Source of the DNA: Vibrio ruber DSM 16370 | GTDB taxonomy: Bacteria > Pseudomonadota > Gammaproteobacteria > Enterobacterales > Vibrionaceae | Assembly: GCF_900163965.1 (NCBI RefSeq) | Contig: NZ_FULE01000024.1 | Coordinates: 19,519 to 83,518, forward strand | Reading direction: 5' to 3' | DNA length: 64,000 nt | In this document: positions 29,428 to 38,568 of the stretch, piece by piece | How the letters are laid out: the number at the start of each line of letters is the position of its first letter | Position numbering within the stretch: position 1 is the first letter of the stretch | Position numbers and translations under genes: made by a program | Notes under the pieces: model-generated | What the model saw: the letters and a program-made list of their open reading frames with translations, nothing else | Database searches by the model: none | Told to the model about the DNA's origin: nothing

Positions 29428-30813
29428 ATGTTTCAGCAGGTATCTCGTCAGCAGGTTGTCTGGGATCAGGCAATGTTGGATAAATATAATTACTCCGGGC
29501 CTCGCTATACCTCTTATCCGACAGCCGTCGAATTCCATGAAGCATTTACGATTGCGGACTTTGATATGGCTTGTGCCCAGTATCCCGACCGTCCGCTTTC
29601 TCTTTATATCCATATCCCTTTCTGCCATAAGCTGTGTTACTACTGTGGTTGTAACAAGGTTGTCACCCGTCATTCCCATAAAGCGGATGAGTATCTGGAT
29701 ATGCTGGAGCTTGAGATTCGCCAGCGTGCATCCTTGTTAGCGGGTCGTCGTGTGGTGCAGCTTCACTTCGGTGGCGGGACTCCGACATTTCTGACGGCTC
29801 CCCAAATTACCCGTTTGATGACACTGATCAGACAGGAGTTTGATTTTGAGCCTGAAGCAGAAATCAGTATTGAAGTCGATCCGCGCGAGATACAACTGGA
29901 TATTCTGGATCATCTCTATCAAGAAGGTTTTAACCGTTTAAGTATCGGGGTTCAGGATTTCAACAAAGAAGTTCAGCTGTTGATCAACCGGATTCAGGAT
30001 GAAACGTTTATCTTCGCGTTAGCAGAACGAGCCCGGGAATTAGGATTCCGTTCAACCAACCTTGACCTGATTTATGGCTTGCCCAAGCAGACCCCTGCTT
30101 CATTTGCCCGGACTTTGAACCGTGTTCTGGAAATGAAACCGGGGCGGTTGTCCATTTTTAATTACGCACATATGCCGCAACTGTTTGCCGCACAGCGGAA
30201 AATCAAAGAAGATTTTCTGCCGACAACACAAGAAAAAATGGCCATCTTACAGATGACTATCGATATGCTGACCGGGGCGGGTTATCAGTTTATCGGCATG
30301 GATCATTTTGCCCTGCCCGAAGATGATCTCGCAGTTGCGCAAAGAGAAGGTTGTCTCCATCGTAATTTTCAGGGGTATACCACCTATGGTGATTGTGATC
30401 TGATTGGTTTCGGGGTGTCTGCGATATCGATGGTCGGTGATGCTTATGCACAGAACCACAAAGAGCTGAAAAAATACTATCATCAAGTGGAACATCAGCG
30501 TCATGCGTTATGGAAAGGGGTGGCGTTGGATAAAGATGACTTAGCCCGCCGGGATGTGATTAAGCAATTGATGTGTAACTTTACCCTCGATAAGGCTCAG
30601 ATCGAGCGCACCCATCAGCTCGACTTTGATCGGTATTTCCAGCCAGACTTAGCGCTACTGGAACATTTCATCGCAGATGAGCTGGTTTTAGTCAGTGATA
30701 AGCAATTGACGGTGACACCAAAGGGGCGCTTACTGATTCGTAATATCTGTATGTGCTTTGATCGTTACCTGCGCGAAAGGGCGAGGCAGCAGCAGTTTTC
30801 CCGGGTGATATGA
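29428..30813 (+). CDS. hemN: oxygen-independent coproporphyrinogen III oxidase HemN
   Basis: A 461-residue radical-SAM enzyme that oxidatively decarboxylates coproporphyrinogen III to protoporphyrinogen IX without oxygen. The 4Fe-4S motif CxxxCxxC is in HIPFCHKLCYYCGC, and the N-terminal YNYSGPRYTSYPTAVEFHEA is conserved in the family. Length is close to E. coli (457). The 140-bp leader holds an inverted repeat, CTATTTTGC/GCAAAATAG at about 29353-29397; I saw no clear FNR box. A terminator follows about 60 bp after the stop. Confidence 0.95.
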   Translation: MFQQVSRQQVVWDQAMLDKYNYSGPRYTSYPTAVEFHEAFTIADFDMACAQYPDRPLSLYIHIPFCHKLCYYCGCNKVVTRHSHKADEYLDMLELEIRQRASLLAGRRVVQLHFGGGTPTFLTAPQITRLMTLIRQEFDFEPEAEISIEVDPREIQLDILDHLYQEGFNRLSIGVQDFNKEVQLLINRIQDETFIFALAERARELGFRSTNLDLIYGLPKQTPASFARTLNRVLEMKPGRLSIFNYAHMPQLFAAQRKIKEDFLPTTQEKMAILQMTIDMLTGAGYQFIGMDHFALPEDDLAVAQREGCLHRNFQGYTTYGDCDLIGFGVSAISMVGDAYAQNHKELKKYYHQVEHQRHALWKGVALDKDDLARRDVIKQLMCNFTLDKAQIERTHQLDFDRYFQPDLALLEHFIADELVLVSDKQLTVTPKGRLLIRNICMCFDRYLRERARQQQFSRVI

Positions 30814-30873
30814 TTTTTTGTGTTACGCCCGTTGCGTTTGTATACCGCATTCCGGGCTGATGTCCCGGTACAA

Positions 30874-30898
30874 CAAAGCCAGCAGATGCTGGCTTTTT
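30874..30898. terminator. bidirectional terminator between hemN and hemY
   Basis: AAAGCCAGCA and TGCTGGCTTT pair around a 2-nt loop, with T residues on the plus side and A residues on the other. It serves the convergent hemN and hemCDXY operons. Confidence 0.8.
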
Positions 30899-30928
30899 AG
30901 GTTCTGGTTTGGCGTAACAGGAAGGTAG

Positions 30929-32113
30929 CTAAGATGTCGGCTCAATCAGTGAGAGGGCTTTCTTACTGACATGGTGTGCTGCCTGAGACATATCTTGCTG
31001 CTCCAGAACCTGAGCAAGCAGCTGGTAGTCAGAGATACTGTTTCTGATTTTTAGTGCTTTTTCCAGATGCCCCTGAGCCAATGGGAATTTCTCTTCCTGA
31101 AAATAGAGCTGTCCGAGTGCACTGTGCGCTTCTGCATGTTGCTCATCTTTACGAATCACATCATGTAACAGTTTGATCACCGGCTGGCGGCTCTCCAGTT
31201 TGAGTTCAGGCAACAGTGGGTAGCTGTTTGAGTTCGGATGCTTCTTAATGTGTTCTTTCAGGAGCGAAAATGCTTCTTCGTCACCTTGATATTGCAGCAG
31301 CAACTGCACATAGCATACGAGCAGTTCCGGAGTGTTTTTCAGACGCTTAGGCAGATCTTTCCAATACTCGGTGAGCGTCTCTTTCCCCCGGATGGTTGCA
31401 GCCTGTTCCATGAGATGGCTGCGTGATTCGATTTCCAGACGGTTGATTTCTTCTTCTCCGGCTAATTTGAGCTTTCTGAGCTGTGGAAACAGGCCTTGTA
31501 GCGGTTGCCATTGCCGGAGCTGATAATAGGCTGTCTTCAACAGACTGACGACCACAGGGTTGTCCGGGTGCTGGATAGCCAGTTCACTCAACACGTTAAG
31601 TGCATCCTGATAACGCTGTTCTTTTGTGTACTGTCTTGCTTTGGTGAGTTCGACGGCCAGCGTTGAATTTTCTTGTTTGGCGGCAAGAGACAGGTAGTGA
31701 TCCCGTTTCTCCTGATTGCCTTGTTCGAGCGCAGCCTCAGAAGCAATGAGATAGCACAGCAGCGGCATATCGTGATTTTTTGCCAGCCGGGTGACTTTCT
31801 TTTCGGCCTGTTTCCAGTCTCCCTCGATGAGTTTTACAATGCCTTCGTTGGTATCCCGGCGAGACTGCTTCAGTTTTCGAGAACCAAACCAGTTCCAGGT
31901 GCTGCTACTGATATGCAAGGCTTTTTTGATCAAAAACTCAACGGCGAACAGTGCGGCCAGTAAAGCGATCACCAGCAGGATCAGCGTGGTAACACTCATC
32001 TCAATGGTTTTATTCGCAATTGAGATCAGAACGTATCCTTGCTGTCCGGAATACTGGGTACCGACGTATAACCCGATACCGAGAACTACGAAGAGAAAAA
32101 TGGTGCGAATCAT
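30929..32113 (-). CDS. hemY: HemY, inner-membrane TPR protein of the haem operon
   Basis: A 394-residue protein with two N-terminal membrane helices (IRTIFLFVVLGIGLYVG and TTLILLVIALLAALFAV) and a TPR-rich domain after. It is linked to haem synthesis by its operon; a role in coordinating late steps is suggested for E. coli, not proven. The ATG at 32113 overlaps the hemX TGA (TGATG), and AAGGAGG within the hemX end is placed correctly for it; a GTG one codon earlier is possible. It is last in hemC-hemD-hemX-hemY. Confidence 0.9.
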   Translation of the reverse strand: MIRTIFLFVVLGIGLYVGTQYSGQQGYVLISIANKTIEMSVTTLILLVIALLAALFAVEFLIKKALHISSSTWNWFGSRKLKQSRRDTNEGIVKLIEGDWKQAEKKVTRLAKNHDMPLLCYLIASEAALEQGNQEKRDHYLSLAAKQENSTLAVELTKARQYTKEQRYQDALNVLSELAIQHPDNPVVVSLLKTAYYQLRQWQPLQGLFPQLRKLKLAGEEEINRLEIESRSHLMEQAATIRGKETLTEYWKDLPKRLKNTPELLVCYVQLLLQYQGDEEAFSLLKEHIKKHPNSNSYPLLPELKLESRQPVIKLLHDVIRKDEQHAEAHSALGQLYFQEEKFPLAQGHLEKALKIRNSISDYQLLAQVLEQQDMSQAAHHVSKKALSLIEPTS

Positions 32114-33267
32114 CACTCTTCCTCCTTCATCAAACCGGAGACTTGTTTACGTAACCGCTCATGAATGAGATCCGTCAGCGGTTGCTGTGATTCCAGCTTC
32201 ACCGGATATTGAATGGTAATTTTCTTCTGACTCAGGGATTGGGTGGCTTGGTTAAACTGTTTCACCTGATTATTGTCAGGGTTCAAGAACGAGACCGACC
32301 ATTGATTGGCTGTGGTTAAAGCTGTGGTATAGATCTCCTGATTTTCGTCATAGACGGCTCTGATAGCTGTCTCGAGTTTGGCTTTCAGATTTTCTCTCAG
32401 GTAGAAATCCTGTTCCGGAGACAGTAACGGAATGACGTTACCATCGCGGGTTCTGAATGTGATGAATTGCTCGGCGAAACTCTTCAGAGAGGTAAGCAGG
32501 TTATCCTGCCAGTGGCTGATGTCTTCACTGACCTGTGGTTTTTGCTCTTGTGGCGCATCAGGAAGAATCGCGTTCGCCAGTGGCAGTTTATCGATGAGTT
32601 GTTCGAGACTGGTGAGGCGCAGTACCAACCCATCTTTATCGATCAGCGGCAGAGATTTCAATGTGGTGATGTCATTGGCCATTGCCTGACGCAGTGTGAC
32701 CAGACTCGGGTCATTGAGTGCAGCAATGCGTTCATCGGCACTTTCCATCAGGTGAGTTGCTGTCAGGACATCGTGTTCGAGAAATAGTTTTCGTCCGGCA
32801 AGCTTGACCAGATAATCAGATTCAGCCAACAGCCAGTCATTGGGGCGACGTCCTTTGATATCAGCAAGCGCACGTTGCAGGCTATCAATACTCTTTTGCT
32901 GTTGATCCAGATTCGTATCAACCTGATTGATGACGGTTGCCGTTTTTTTATCGATGTCTTGGTTGAGCTGAGTCACTTGGGTTTCAACTTGGCTCACCGA
33001 TTGGCTCAGTTGTTGCTGAAGTTGTTTGATTTGTTCCTGATAGCCATGCATGGTTTGTTGAACATAGGCGGCAATCCCGCCCCCGGTGAGCAATGTTAGC
33101 ACGATGGCAATTTTACTGAGTCTTGCCCCCGGTGCTGCTGGTGTTTTTTGCTTTGCTTTGGCACCAGATGGTGTTGCTTCGGGCTTAGATGCGGATGCAG
33201 AAGAAGATGTGGCTGATTTTTGCTGATCTTCTGAGGTTGGGGTAACGGCTTTTTTTGTATCAGTCAT
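32113..33267 (-). CDS. hemX: HemX family protein
   Basis: A 384-residue bitopic membrane protein. An Ala/Ser/Lys-rich cytoplasmic N-terminus of about 50 residues precedes one helix (LSKIAIVLTLLTGGGIAAYV), a periplasmic coiled coil with many Q/V repeats and the HemX domain (LLAESDYLVKLAGRKLFLEHD). Despite annotation as uroporphyrin methyltransferase in some sources, it lacks SAM motifs. It overlaps hemD by 4 bp and hemY by 1 bp. Confidence 0.9.
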   Translation of the reverse strand: MTDTKKAVTPTSEDQQKSATSSSASASKPEATPSGAKAKQKTPAAPGARLSKIAIVLTLLTGGGIAAYVQQTMHGYQEQIKQLQQQLSQSVSQVETQVTQLNQDIDKKTATVINQVDTNLDQQQKSIDSLQRALADIKGRRPNDWLLAESDYLVKLAGRKLFLEHDVLTATHLMESADERIAALNDPSLVTLRQAMANDITTLKSLPLIDKDGLVLRLTSLEQLIDKLPLANAILPDAPQEQKPQVSEDISHWQDNLLTSLKSFAEQFITFRTRDGNVIPLLSPEQDFYLRENLKAKLETAIRAVYDENQEIYTTALTTANQWSVSFLNPDNNQVKQFNQATQSLSQKKITIQYPVKLESQQPLTDLIHERLRKQVSGLMKEEE

Positions 33268-34016
33268 TCATGATTCCTGTCATTCTTCCCGGCCAGAACT
33301 GCGGCCACTAAGTCTGAATTGCTGGCACTACCCACAGCAATGATATGTTTGATGCCCAATGAACGTGCATCATGTGCAATCCGTTCACTGGGGACATAAA
33401 ATGTTTGATCCAATAACCATGGCGCATCGTATTCAGCAATCTGTGTCACGAAAAACCGCAGTTGTTGTTCACTGGTAATGATAATGCTGTTTACCGCTGC
33501 CTTTTGCCAAGCGGAAACTGCAACCCGGGCATTAAAAGGGAGCATTTCGCGTTGATAAACTTCGCAATAATTGACCAATGCTCCCTGCGATTTTAGCTGT
33601 TGGGCGATTAAATCCCGGCCGCCATTTCCTCTCAGAATCTCAACGCGTAACCCTGTGGGGGCGTTAAGCTCGGGGAGAGAGAGGAAATTTTCACTGTCGC
33701 TCACTGCGGGATAGTTTACCGTCTGTTGGGTAAAATTACTTAGAAGCTGTGCGGTTTTTTGACCGATGGCAAGATATCGGATATCAGACGGCCATGAAAG
33801 ACCATGTTGGTTGAGATATTCCTGACTATAAAGGACGGCTTGCTGGCTGACGGCGATGACCAGATCACACTGTGCCAGCCGATGCGGCAGTTGAACAAGT
33901 TCCGAACCGGCATGAAAATCAATTAAAGGATGATGGGCCGCTTCAATACCAGCGGCCTGAAGTTGATGGCAGAGTGCTTCTCCCGGTTTACCGGGGCGGG
34001 TCACCAGCACCGACAT
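33264..34016 (-). CDS. hemD: uroporphyrinogen-III synthase HemD
   Basis: A 250-residue enzyme that closes hydroxymethylbilane with inversion of ring D. The family is poorly conserved, but VLVTRPGKPGEALCHQLQ at the N-terminus, YCEVYQRE and IIITSEQQLRFFV are typical. It starts 3 bp after hemC and overlaps hemX by ATGA. Confidence 0.92.
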   Translation of the reverse strand: MSVLVTRPGKPGEALCHQLQAAGIEAAHHPLIDFHAGSELVQLPHRLAQCDLVIAVSQQAVLYSQEYLNQHGLSWPSDIRYLAIGQKTAQLLSNFTQQTVNYPAVSDSENFLSLPELNAPTGLRVEILRGNGGRDLIAQQLKSQGALVNYCEVYQREMLPFNARVAVSAWQKAAVNSIIITSEQQLRFFVTQIAEYDAPWLLDQTFYVPSERIAHDARSLGIKHIIAVGSASNSDLVAAVLAGKNDRNHE

Positions 34017-34018
34017 GA

Positions 34019-34957
34019 TCAGTCATGCTCATGGTAAAGGCGGGTGAGTATTTCTCGGGCGCCTTGCTGTAGAAGTTGATGGGCGAGTGTTTCTCCCAAC
34101 TGTTGCGCATCTTTGCGGTGCCCTTTGATCTCCCCGCGAATGATTTGGCTGCCGTCCGGTTCTCCGACCAGCGCCCGCAGCCAGATTTGGTCATTTTCCA
34201 GCAGTGCGTAACTACCGATGGGAACCTGACAACCGCCCTGAAGAGTGGTATTCATCGCGCGTTCACTGAGCACGCGATCGGTGGTGTCCTGATGGCTCAA
34301 TGGTTTTAATAACTCGATTAATCGTGTGTCATCTAAACGGCATTCAATCCCCACGGCACCCTGACCGACAGCCGGCAGCGATTGCTCCGGTGTCAGATAG
34401 CTACGGATTCTGCTTTCAAGATTGAGGCGTTTCAGACCCGCGGCAGCAAGAATTATCGCATCGTATTCTCCGGCATCGAGTTTGCCGAGTCGTGTGCCGA
34501 CATTGCCACGGAGATCTTTGATCACAATATCGGGTCGGGTTTCTTTTAACTGACATTGGCGTCTTAAACTGCACGTCCCGACGATAGCGCCTTCAGGCAG
34601 TTCATCGAAAGCAGCATAATGGTTAGAAACAAACGCATCACGCGGATCGCCGCGTTCACAGATTGTCACAAGCCCTAACCCTTGTGGAAATTCAACCGGG
34701 ACATCTTTCATTGAATGAACCGCAAGATCAGCCCGGCCTTCGAGCATCGCGGTTTCAAGCTCTTTGACAAACAGTCCTTTGCCGCCGACTTTCGCCAATG
34801 GCGTGTCCAGAATCACATCGCCCTTCGTCACCATCGTGACCAGTTCGACGGCCAACCCCGGATGAGCAGCCTGAAGCGCATCCTTGACATAATGGGCCTG
34901 CCAAAGGGCGAGCGGACTTTTACGGGTAGCAATACGAATCGGAGATGAATCAGTCAT
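34019..34957 (-). CDS. hemC: porphobilinogen deaminase (hydroxymethylbilane synthase) HemC
   Basis: A 312-residue enzyme polymerising four porphobilinogens. The dipyrromethane-bearing cysteine is in [15 protein letters not shown]; the substrate-binding arginines lie in [11 protein letters not shown] and [13 protein letters not shown]. The N-terminus [17 protein letters not shown] is diagnostic. It heads hemCDXY and diverges from cyaA across a 406-bp gap, as in E. coli. Confidence 0.96.
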   Translation of the reverse strand: MTDSSPIRIATRKSPLALWQAHYVKDALQAAHPGLAVELVTMVTKGDVILDTPLAKVGGKGLFVKELETAMLEGRADLAVHSMKDVPVEFPQGLGLVTICERGDPRDAFVSNHYAAFDELPEGAIVGTCSLRRQCQLKETRPDIVIKDLRGNVGTRLGKLDAGEYDAIILAAAGLKRLNLESRIRSYLTPEQSLPAVGQGAVGIECRLDDTRLIELLKPLSHQDTTDRVLSERAMNTTLQGGCQVPIGSYALLENDQIWLRALVGEPDGSQIIRGEIKGHRKDAQQLGETLAHQLLQQGAREILTRLYHEHD

Positions 34958-35279
34958 AGGTTATGAGTTGGTCAGGGAAAATGATAGATCACATCCTATC
35001 ATTGTTCTTTTCGATCCCCAAGTTCACCTAACCGGTTGAAAAATAGCGCATGGCACAGCGATGCGTCTTAATGAAAAAATGCATAGGAAAACTTGTAAAT
35101 TTTGAGATATACGACCATAGTCTAATTTAAAATATGTGATGTAGCTCTTGTTTATACTTTGAGCTATGATTGTTCGATAATATGAGTGAGATATGTATCA
35201 ACGATAAGTTGCCTAAAATTTTCTGGATTTACCGGTACGGGGGATCCGGGAGAGATATCTTTACCATCGATAGATAAAG

Positions 35280-35295
35280 TGTTAAATTGATCACG
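35280..35295 (+). promoter_or_regulatory. CRP-cAMP site upstream of cyaA
   Basis: TGTTAAATTGATCACG fits TGTGA-N6-TCACA with a good right half. The block around it is nearly the same as the autoregulatory CRP site of the E. coli cyaA promoter as I recall it. It lies about 70 bp before the start codon. The rest of the 34.96-35.36 kb gap is AT-rich and shows no gene. Confidence 0.75.
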
Positions 35296-35363
35296 TTTTG
35301 ACGGCGATTTTGCACAAAGGGCAATCAGTTCGTTGAGTTTTGAGCCAACCAAGGATATTCCCC

Positions 35364-37898
35364 TTGCAGACATACACCGAGACTTTAATCAAAAGATTAG
35401 ATAATCTGAATCGGCAGCGCACCGAACGTGCGTTGGCGTTAATGGATTTACAAAGTCGTCGTGTTTTTCATCTGATTCCTGCATTTTTTCAGTTCAACCA
35501 TCCATTAATTCCCGGTTATTACGATCAAGACGTGCCGTTCGGTGTCTGGGGTTTTGAGGCGGATGACGCACAACAGCAGTTTATCCATGATACTGAATTA
35601 GCATTGGGGCAATCGCTCCCGATTTCAAGTGAGCCTGAAATTCAGGGTCTGTACACCATGGGGAGTACCTCATCGATCGGGCAAAGTACCTCCAGCGATC
35701 TGGATATCTGGGTATGTGTCTCTTCACTGATGAGTGCTGCCCGTCGGGAAAAACTGGCCAATAAGTGCTTGTTGTTGACTGACTGGGCAAAAACGCAAGG
35801 TGTTGAAGCCAACTTTTTTATCATGGATGAGCAGCGTTTCCGGTGCCAGCAGTCCGATGAAATGACCGGTGAAAACTGTGGCTCTTCGCAGCATCTTTTG
35901 TTACTGGATGAATTTTACCGTTCTGCGGTACGAATCGCCGGGAAACGTCTTTTGTGGCAAATCGTGCCACCGGAGATGGAAGAGTGTTATGACGAATATG
36001 TCAGCCATTTATGTAGTAATTCTTATATCAACTGTTGCGAATGGTTTGATTTTGGCAGACTCAATCATATTCCGGCTGAAGAATATTTCGGCGCCAGTTT
36101 ATGGCAGCTGTATAAAAGTATCGATTCACCGTATAAGTCGGTACTGAAAGCGATCTTACTCGAAGCATACTCTTGGGAATATCCGCATACGCAACTCTTA
36201 AGTATCGATACCAAACGACGCTTTTTTACCCATGAGCCAGACCTGTATGGGATGGATGCTTACTACCTGATGCTGGAAAAAGTTACCCGTTATTTAGAAC
36301 GGATTAATGACCAGCCCCGATTGGATTTGGTCCGGCGTTGTTTTTATCTGAAAACCCATGAGAAATTGTCCCGCGAACCCGGTGCCGGGTCTGTCCCGTG
36401 GCGGCGCATGGTACTGGAAGAATTGACTCAAATATGGCAGTGGTCGACAGGTATCATTGCTGAGCTGGATAACCGACGTAACTGGAAAGTTGAGCAAGTC
36501 GCTTTCATGCACACGGGGTTGCTGGATGCGTTAATGCAGAGTTACCGCAATTTAATTCAGTTTGCCCGGCGTAATGACATTACTTCTTCCATCAGTCCTC
36601 AGGATATTTCGATCCTTTCCCGTAAACTATACGCTGCTTTTGAAATTCTTCCGGGCAAGGTCACGTTACTGAATCCACAGATTTCTCCCGATTTGCATGA
36701 GCCTGATCTGACTTTTATTGAAGTGCAGCAAAACCGTAGTAATCCTGCCGGGTGGTATGTTTACAAACAACCGTTAGTCCCGCGTCGGATGATGGGGCAG
36801 CATTATCTGGAACATCATGAGTATTTGAGTAAATTAGTGGCGTGGGCGTTCTTTAATGGGCTGATTACTGAATCGACGAGACTTCACGCGGTGGTTCAGG
36901 ATGCTCAGATCGATATTGATAAGTTTTATCAGATGGTCGGTGATTTACGCAATACGTTCTCGCTGCATAAGCGTCGGCCAACAATGCACGCACTTGCCAG
37001 CCCATGTGAAATCAGTCAGTTAGCGATGTTCATCAACTTTGAACAAGATCCGACCTATGCCGTATCGGGAAAGTCACTCCGGGTGGATTTAAAAACGGTT
37101 GATATCTTGAGCTTCGGGCCGGAACAGCGTTGTCTGGTCGGGAGTATTGATTTGGTTTACCGCAATTCATGGCATGAAGTCAGAACACTCCACTTTGAAG
37201 GTGAAGGTGCCATTCTTGATGCCCTGAAAACAGTATTGTGCAAGATGCATCAGGACGCGTTACCGCCAGAATCTGTCGATGTGTTTTGCTACAGCAAAAA
37301 TTTACGGGGATTGATCCGCAATGCCATTTATCAACTGTTGGCTGAATGTATCGATCTACGTTTAAAGCCTGTTGAAATTGAGCAGGAAAAGCGGCGTCGT
37401 TTTAAAGCGTTGCGTGTCGGTCGTCAAATGTACGGGCTGTTTTTTGAACGACGGGGCGTTTCTGTTCAGCGATTGGAAAATTCAGTCGATTTTTATCGCA
37501 GCATCTCGACCAACAAACTCAAAGGTTCGCCATTGATGATGATCGATCGGGAGCAGGATTATCACTTACCTGAAGCGATTGATGGTTTTGCCAGTGAAGG
37601 GCTCATCCAGTTTTTCTTCGAAGATAGCGATACCGGCTTTAATATCTATGTTCTCGATGAATCGAATCGTGTTGAGGTCTACCATCAATTTAGTGGCAGT
37701 AAAGATGAGATGATTTCCAGTCTGAATGGTTTTTATACATCGATGCTGGACGAAAACAACGTGGCATCAAAACTGATTAACTTCAATCTGCCGCAGTATT
37801 ATCAGGTGATTTACGCTGATGACGGCAGTAATTATATCATTCCTTACCGCAGTGATGCGTCTTCAGGGGCTGCACCGACCAAGGCAGTGAACGCCTGA
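35364..37898 (+). CDS. cyaA: class I adenylate cyclase CyaA
   Basis: An 844-residue cyclase making cAMP for CRP. The N-terminal catalytic domain has the nucleotidyltransferase motif GSTSSIGQSTSSDLDIWV, and EEYFGASLWQLYKSIDSPYK is strongly conserved; the C-terminal half is the glucose-responsive regulatory region. The start is taken as TTG at 35364, with AAGGA 9 nt upstream, because LQTYTETLIKRLDNLN aligns with the E. coli start, itself a TTG. A TTG eight codons earlier lacks a ribosome site. The weak codon probably limits synthesis. Confidence 0.93.
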   Translation: MQTYTETLIKRLDNLNRQRTERALALMDLQSRRVFHLIPAFFQFNHPLIPGYYDQDVPFGVWGFEADDAQQQFIHDTELALGQSLPISSEPEIQGLYTMGSTSSIGQSTSSDLDIWVCVSSLMSAARREKLANKCLLLTDWAKTQGVEANFFIMDEQRFRCQQSDEMTGENCGSSQHLLLLDEFYRSAVRIAGKRLLWQIVPPEMEECYDEYVSHLCSNSYINCCEWFDFGRLNHIPAEEYFGASLWQLYKSIDSPYKSVLKAILLEAYSWEYPHTQLLSIDTKRRFFTHEPDLYGMDAYYLMLEKVTRYLERINDQPRLDLVRRCFYLKTHEKLSREPGAGSVPWRRMVLEELTQIWQWSTGIIAELDNRRNWKVEQVAFMHTGLLDALMQSYRNLIQFARRNDITSSISPQDISILSRKLYAAFEILPGKVTLLNPQISPDLHEPDLTFIEVQQNRSNPAGWYVYKQPLVPRRMMGQHYLEHHEYLSKLVAWAFFNGLITESTRLHAVVQDAQIDIDKFYQMVGDLRNTFSLHKRRPTMHALASPCEISQLAMFINFEQDPTYAVSGKSLRVDLKTVDILSFGPEQRCLVGSIDLVYRNSWHEVRTLHFEGEGAILDALKTVLCKMHQDALPPESVDVFCYSKNLRGLIRNAIYQLLAECIDLRLKPVEIEQEKRRRFKALRVGRQMYGLFFERRGVSVQRLENSVDFYRSISTNKLKGSPLMMIDREQDYHLPEAIDGFASEGLIQFFFEDSDTGFNIYVLDESNRVEVYHQFSGSKDEMISSLNGFYTSMLDENNVASKLINFNLPQYYQVIYADDGSNYIIPYRSDASSGAAPTKAVNA

Positions 37899-37957
37899 AG
37901 GTTATCGGTTGTACGCGCTTTTCTCTTTGTCTTTTTATGTCTGAAGCTGATATTGCT

Positions 37958-37993
37958 CAGAGTCCCGAGAGCTGAAATAGCTGCAGGACTCTG
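37958..37993. terminator. hairpin between convergent cyaA and cyaY
   Basis: CAGAGTCC and GGACTCTG pair, with AGCT/AGCT inside. No T-tract follows on either side, so it may act as an mRNA 3' end stabiliser more than a terminator. Confidence 0.5.
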
Positions 37994-38027
37994 ATGTTAA
38001 TTGATGTGACAGCTATGCAGGTATCAA

Positions 38028-38342
38028 TCAATCCCAATCAATCGACTCTCCGGCATGTTTCTCACATTCCTGACGGAGCAAAGCGATAAGTTCCAGCCCC
38101 GTTTTAGAGCAGATCCATTGTTGATCGGTATATTGAAAGTGAAATCCGCCGGATTTGGACGCCAGCCAGATTTCATGCATGGGTTCCTGACGATTAATGA
38201 CGATCTGACTGCGATCTTCAAAATCCAGTGTCATGACGTTGCCAGTTGTCTCGTAGTCAATATCAGCGCCTGAGTCATCAATCATTTGCTCAATTTGTTC
38301 TAGCATCTGATCAACAAGTTGGTGGAATTCAGTATCGTTCAT
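38028..38342 (-). CDS. cyaY: iron-sulfur cluster assembly protein CyaY (frataxin)
   Basis: A 104-residue frataxin that binds iron and modulates the IscS desulfurase. The acidic first helix (EFHQLVDQMLEQIEQMIDD) and the sheet segments IVINRQEPMHEIWLASKSGG are typical. AGGATGTGAGG precedes the ATG at 38342; a GTG two codons earlier is less likely. It is divergent from lptM and convergent with cyaA. Confidence 0.93.
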   Translation of the reverse strand: MNDTEFHQLVDQMLEQIEQMIDDSGADIDYETTGNVMTLDFEDRSQIVINRQEPMHEIWLASKSGGFHFQYTDQQWICSKTGLELIALLRQECEKHAGESIDWD

Positions 38343-38418
38343 CCTCACATCCTATTGCTTTTCCTGAATCTGGTGCGATTATAGGGGGCATTGAATGAAT
38401 AATCACGATATATGCAAA

Positions 38419-38538
38419 ATGAATAAAAAGTTTACTGCACTTTTAGTGCTGTGCGTGTTAGCGTTGGCAGGTTGTGGACAGACAGGGCCGTTGTATATGC
38501 CTCAGGACAATACACCGCAAAACCAATCACAACCTTAA
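38419..38538 (+). CDS. lptM: small lipoprotein LptM (YifL)
   Basis: A 39-residue lipoprotein with a lipobox LALAGC placing the acylated Cys at residue 19, followed by GQTGPLYMPQD, the family's G-x-x-G-P-L-Y motif. LptM helps LptD oxidative maturation in the outer-membrane lipopolysaccharide translocon. An in-frame ATG at 38395 with AGGGGG upstream would add eight residues (to 47) and cannot be excluded. It lies between cyaY (divergent) and lysA, as expected. Confidence 0.88.
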   Translation: MNKKFTALLVLCVLALAGCGQTGPLYMPQDNTPQNQSQP

Positions 38539-38568
38539 TCCTTAGTCATTGATAATTAGGAAAATATT

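Noticed and set aside
35164..35373. 69-codon minus-strand frame in the hemC-cyaA gap
   Set aside because: It overlaps the CRP site and the cyaA start and has no promoter or ribosome site of its own.
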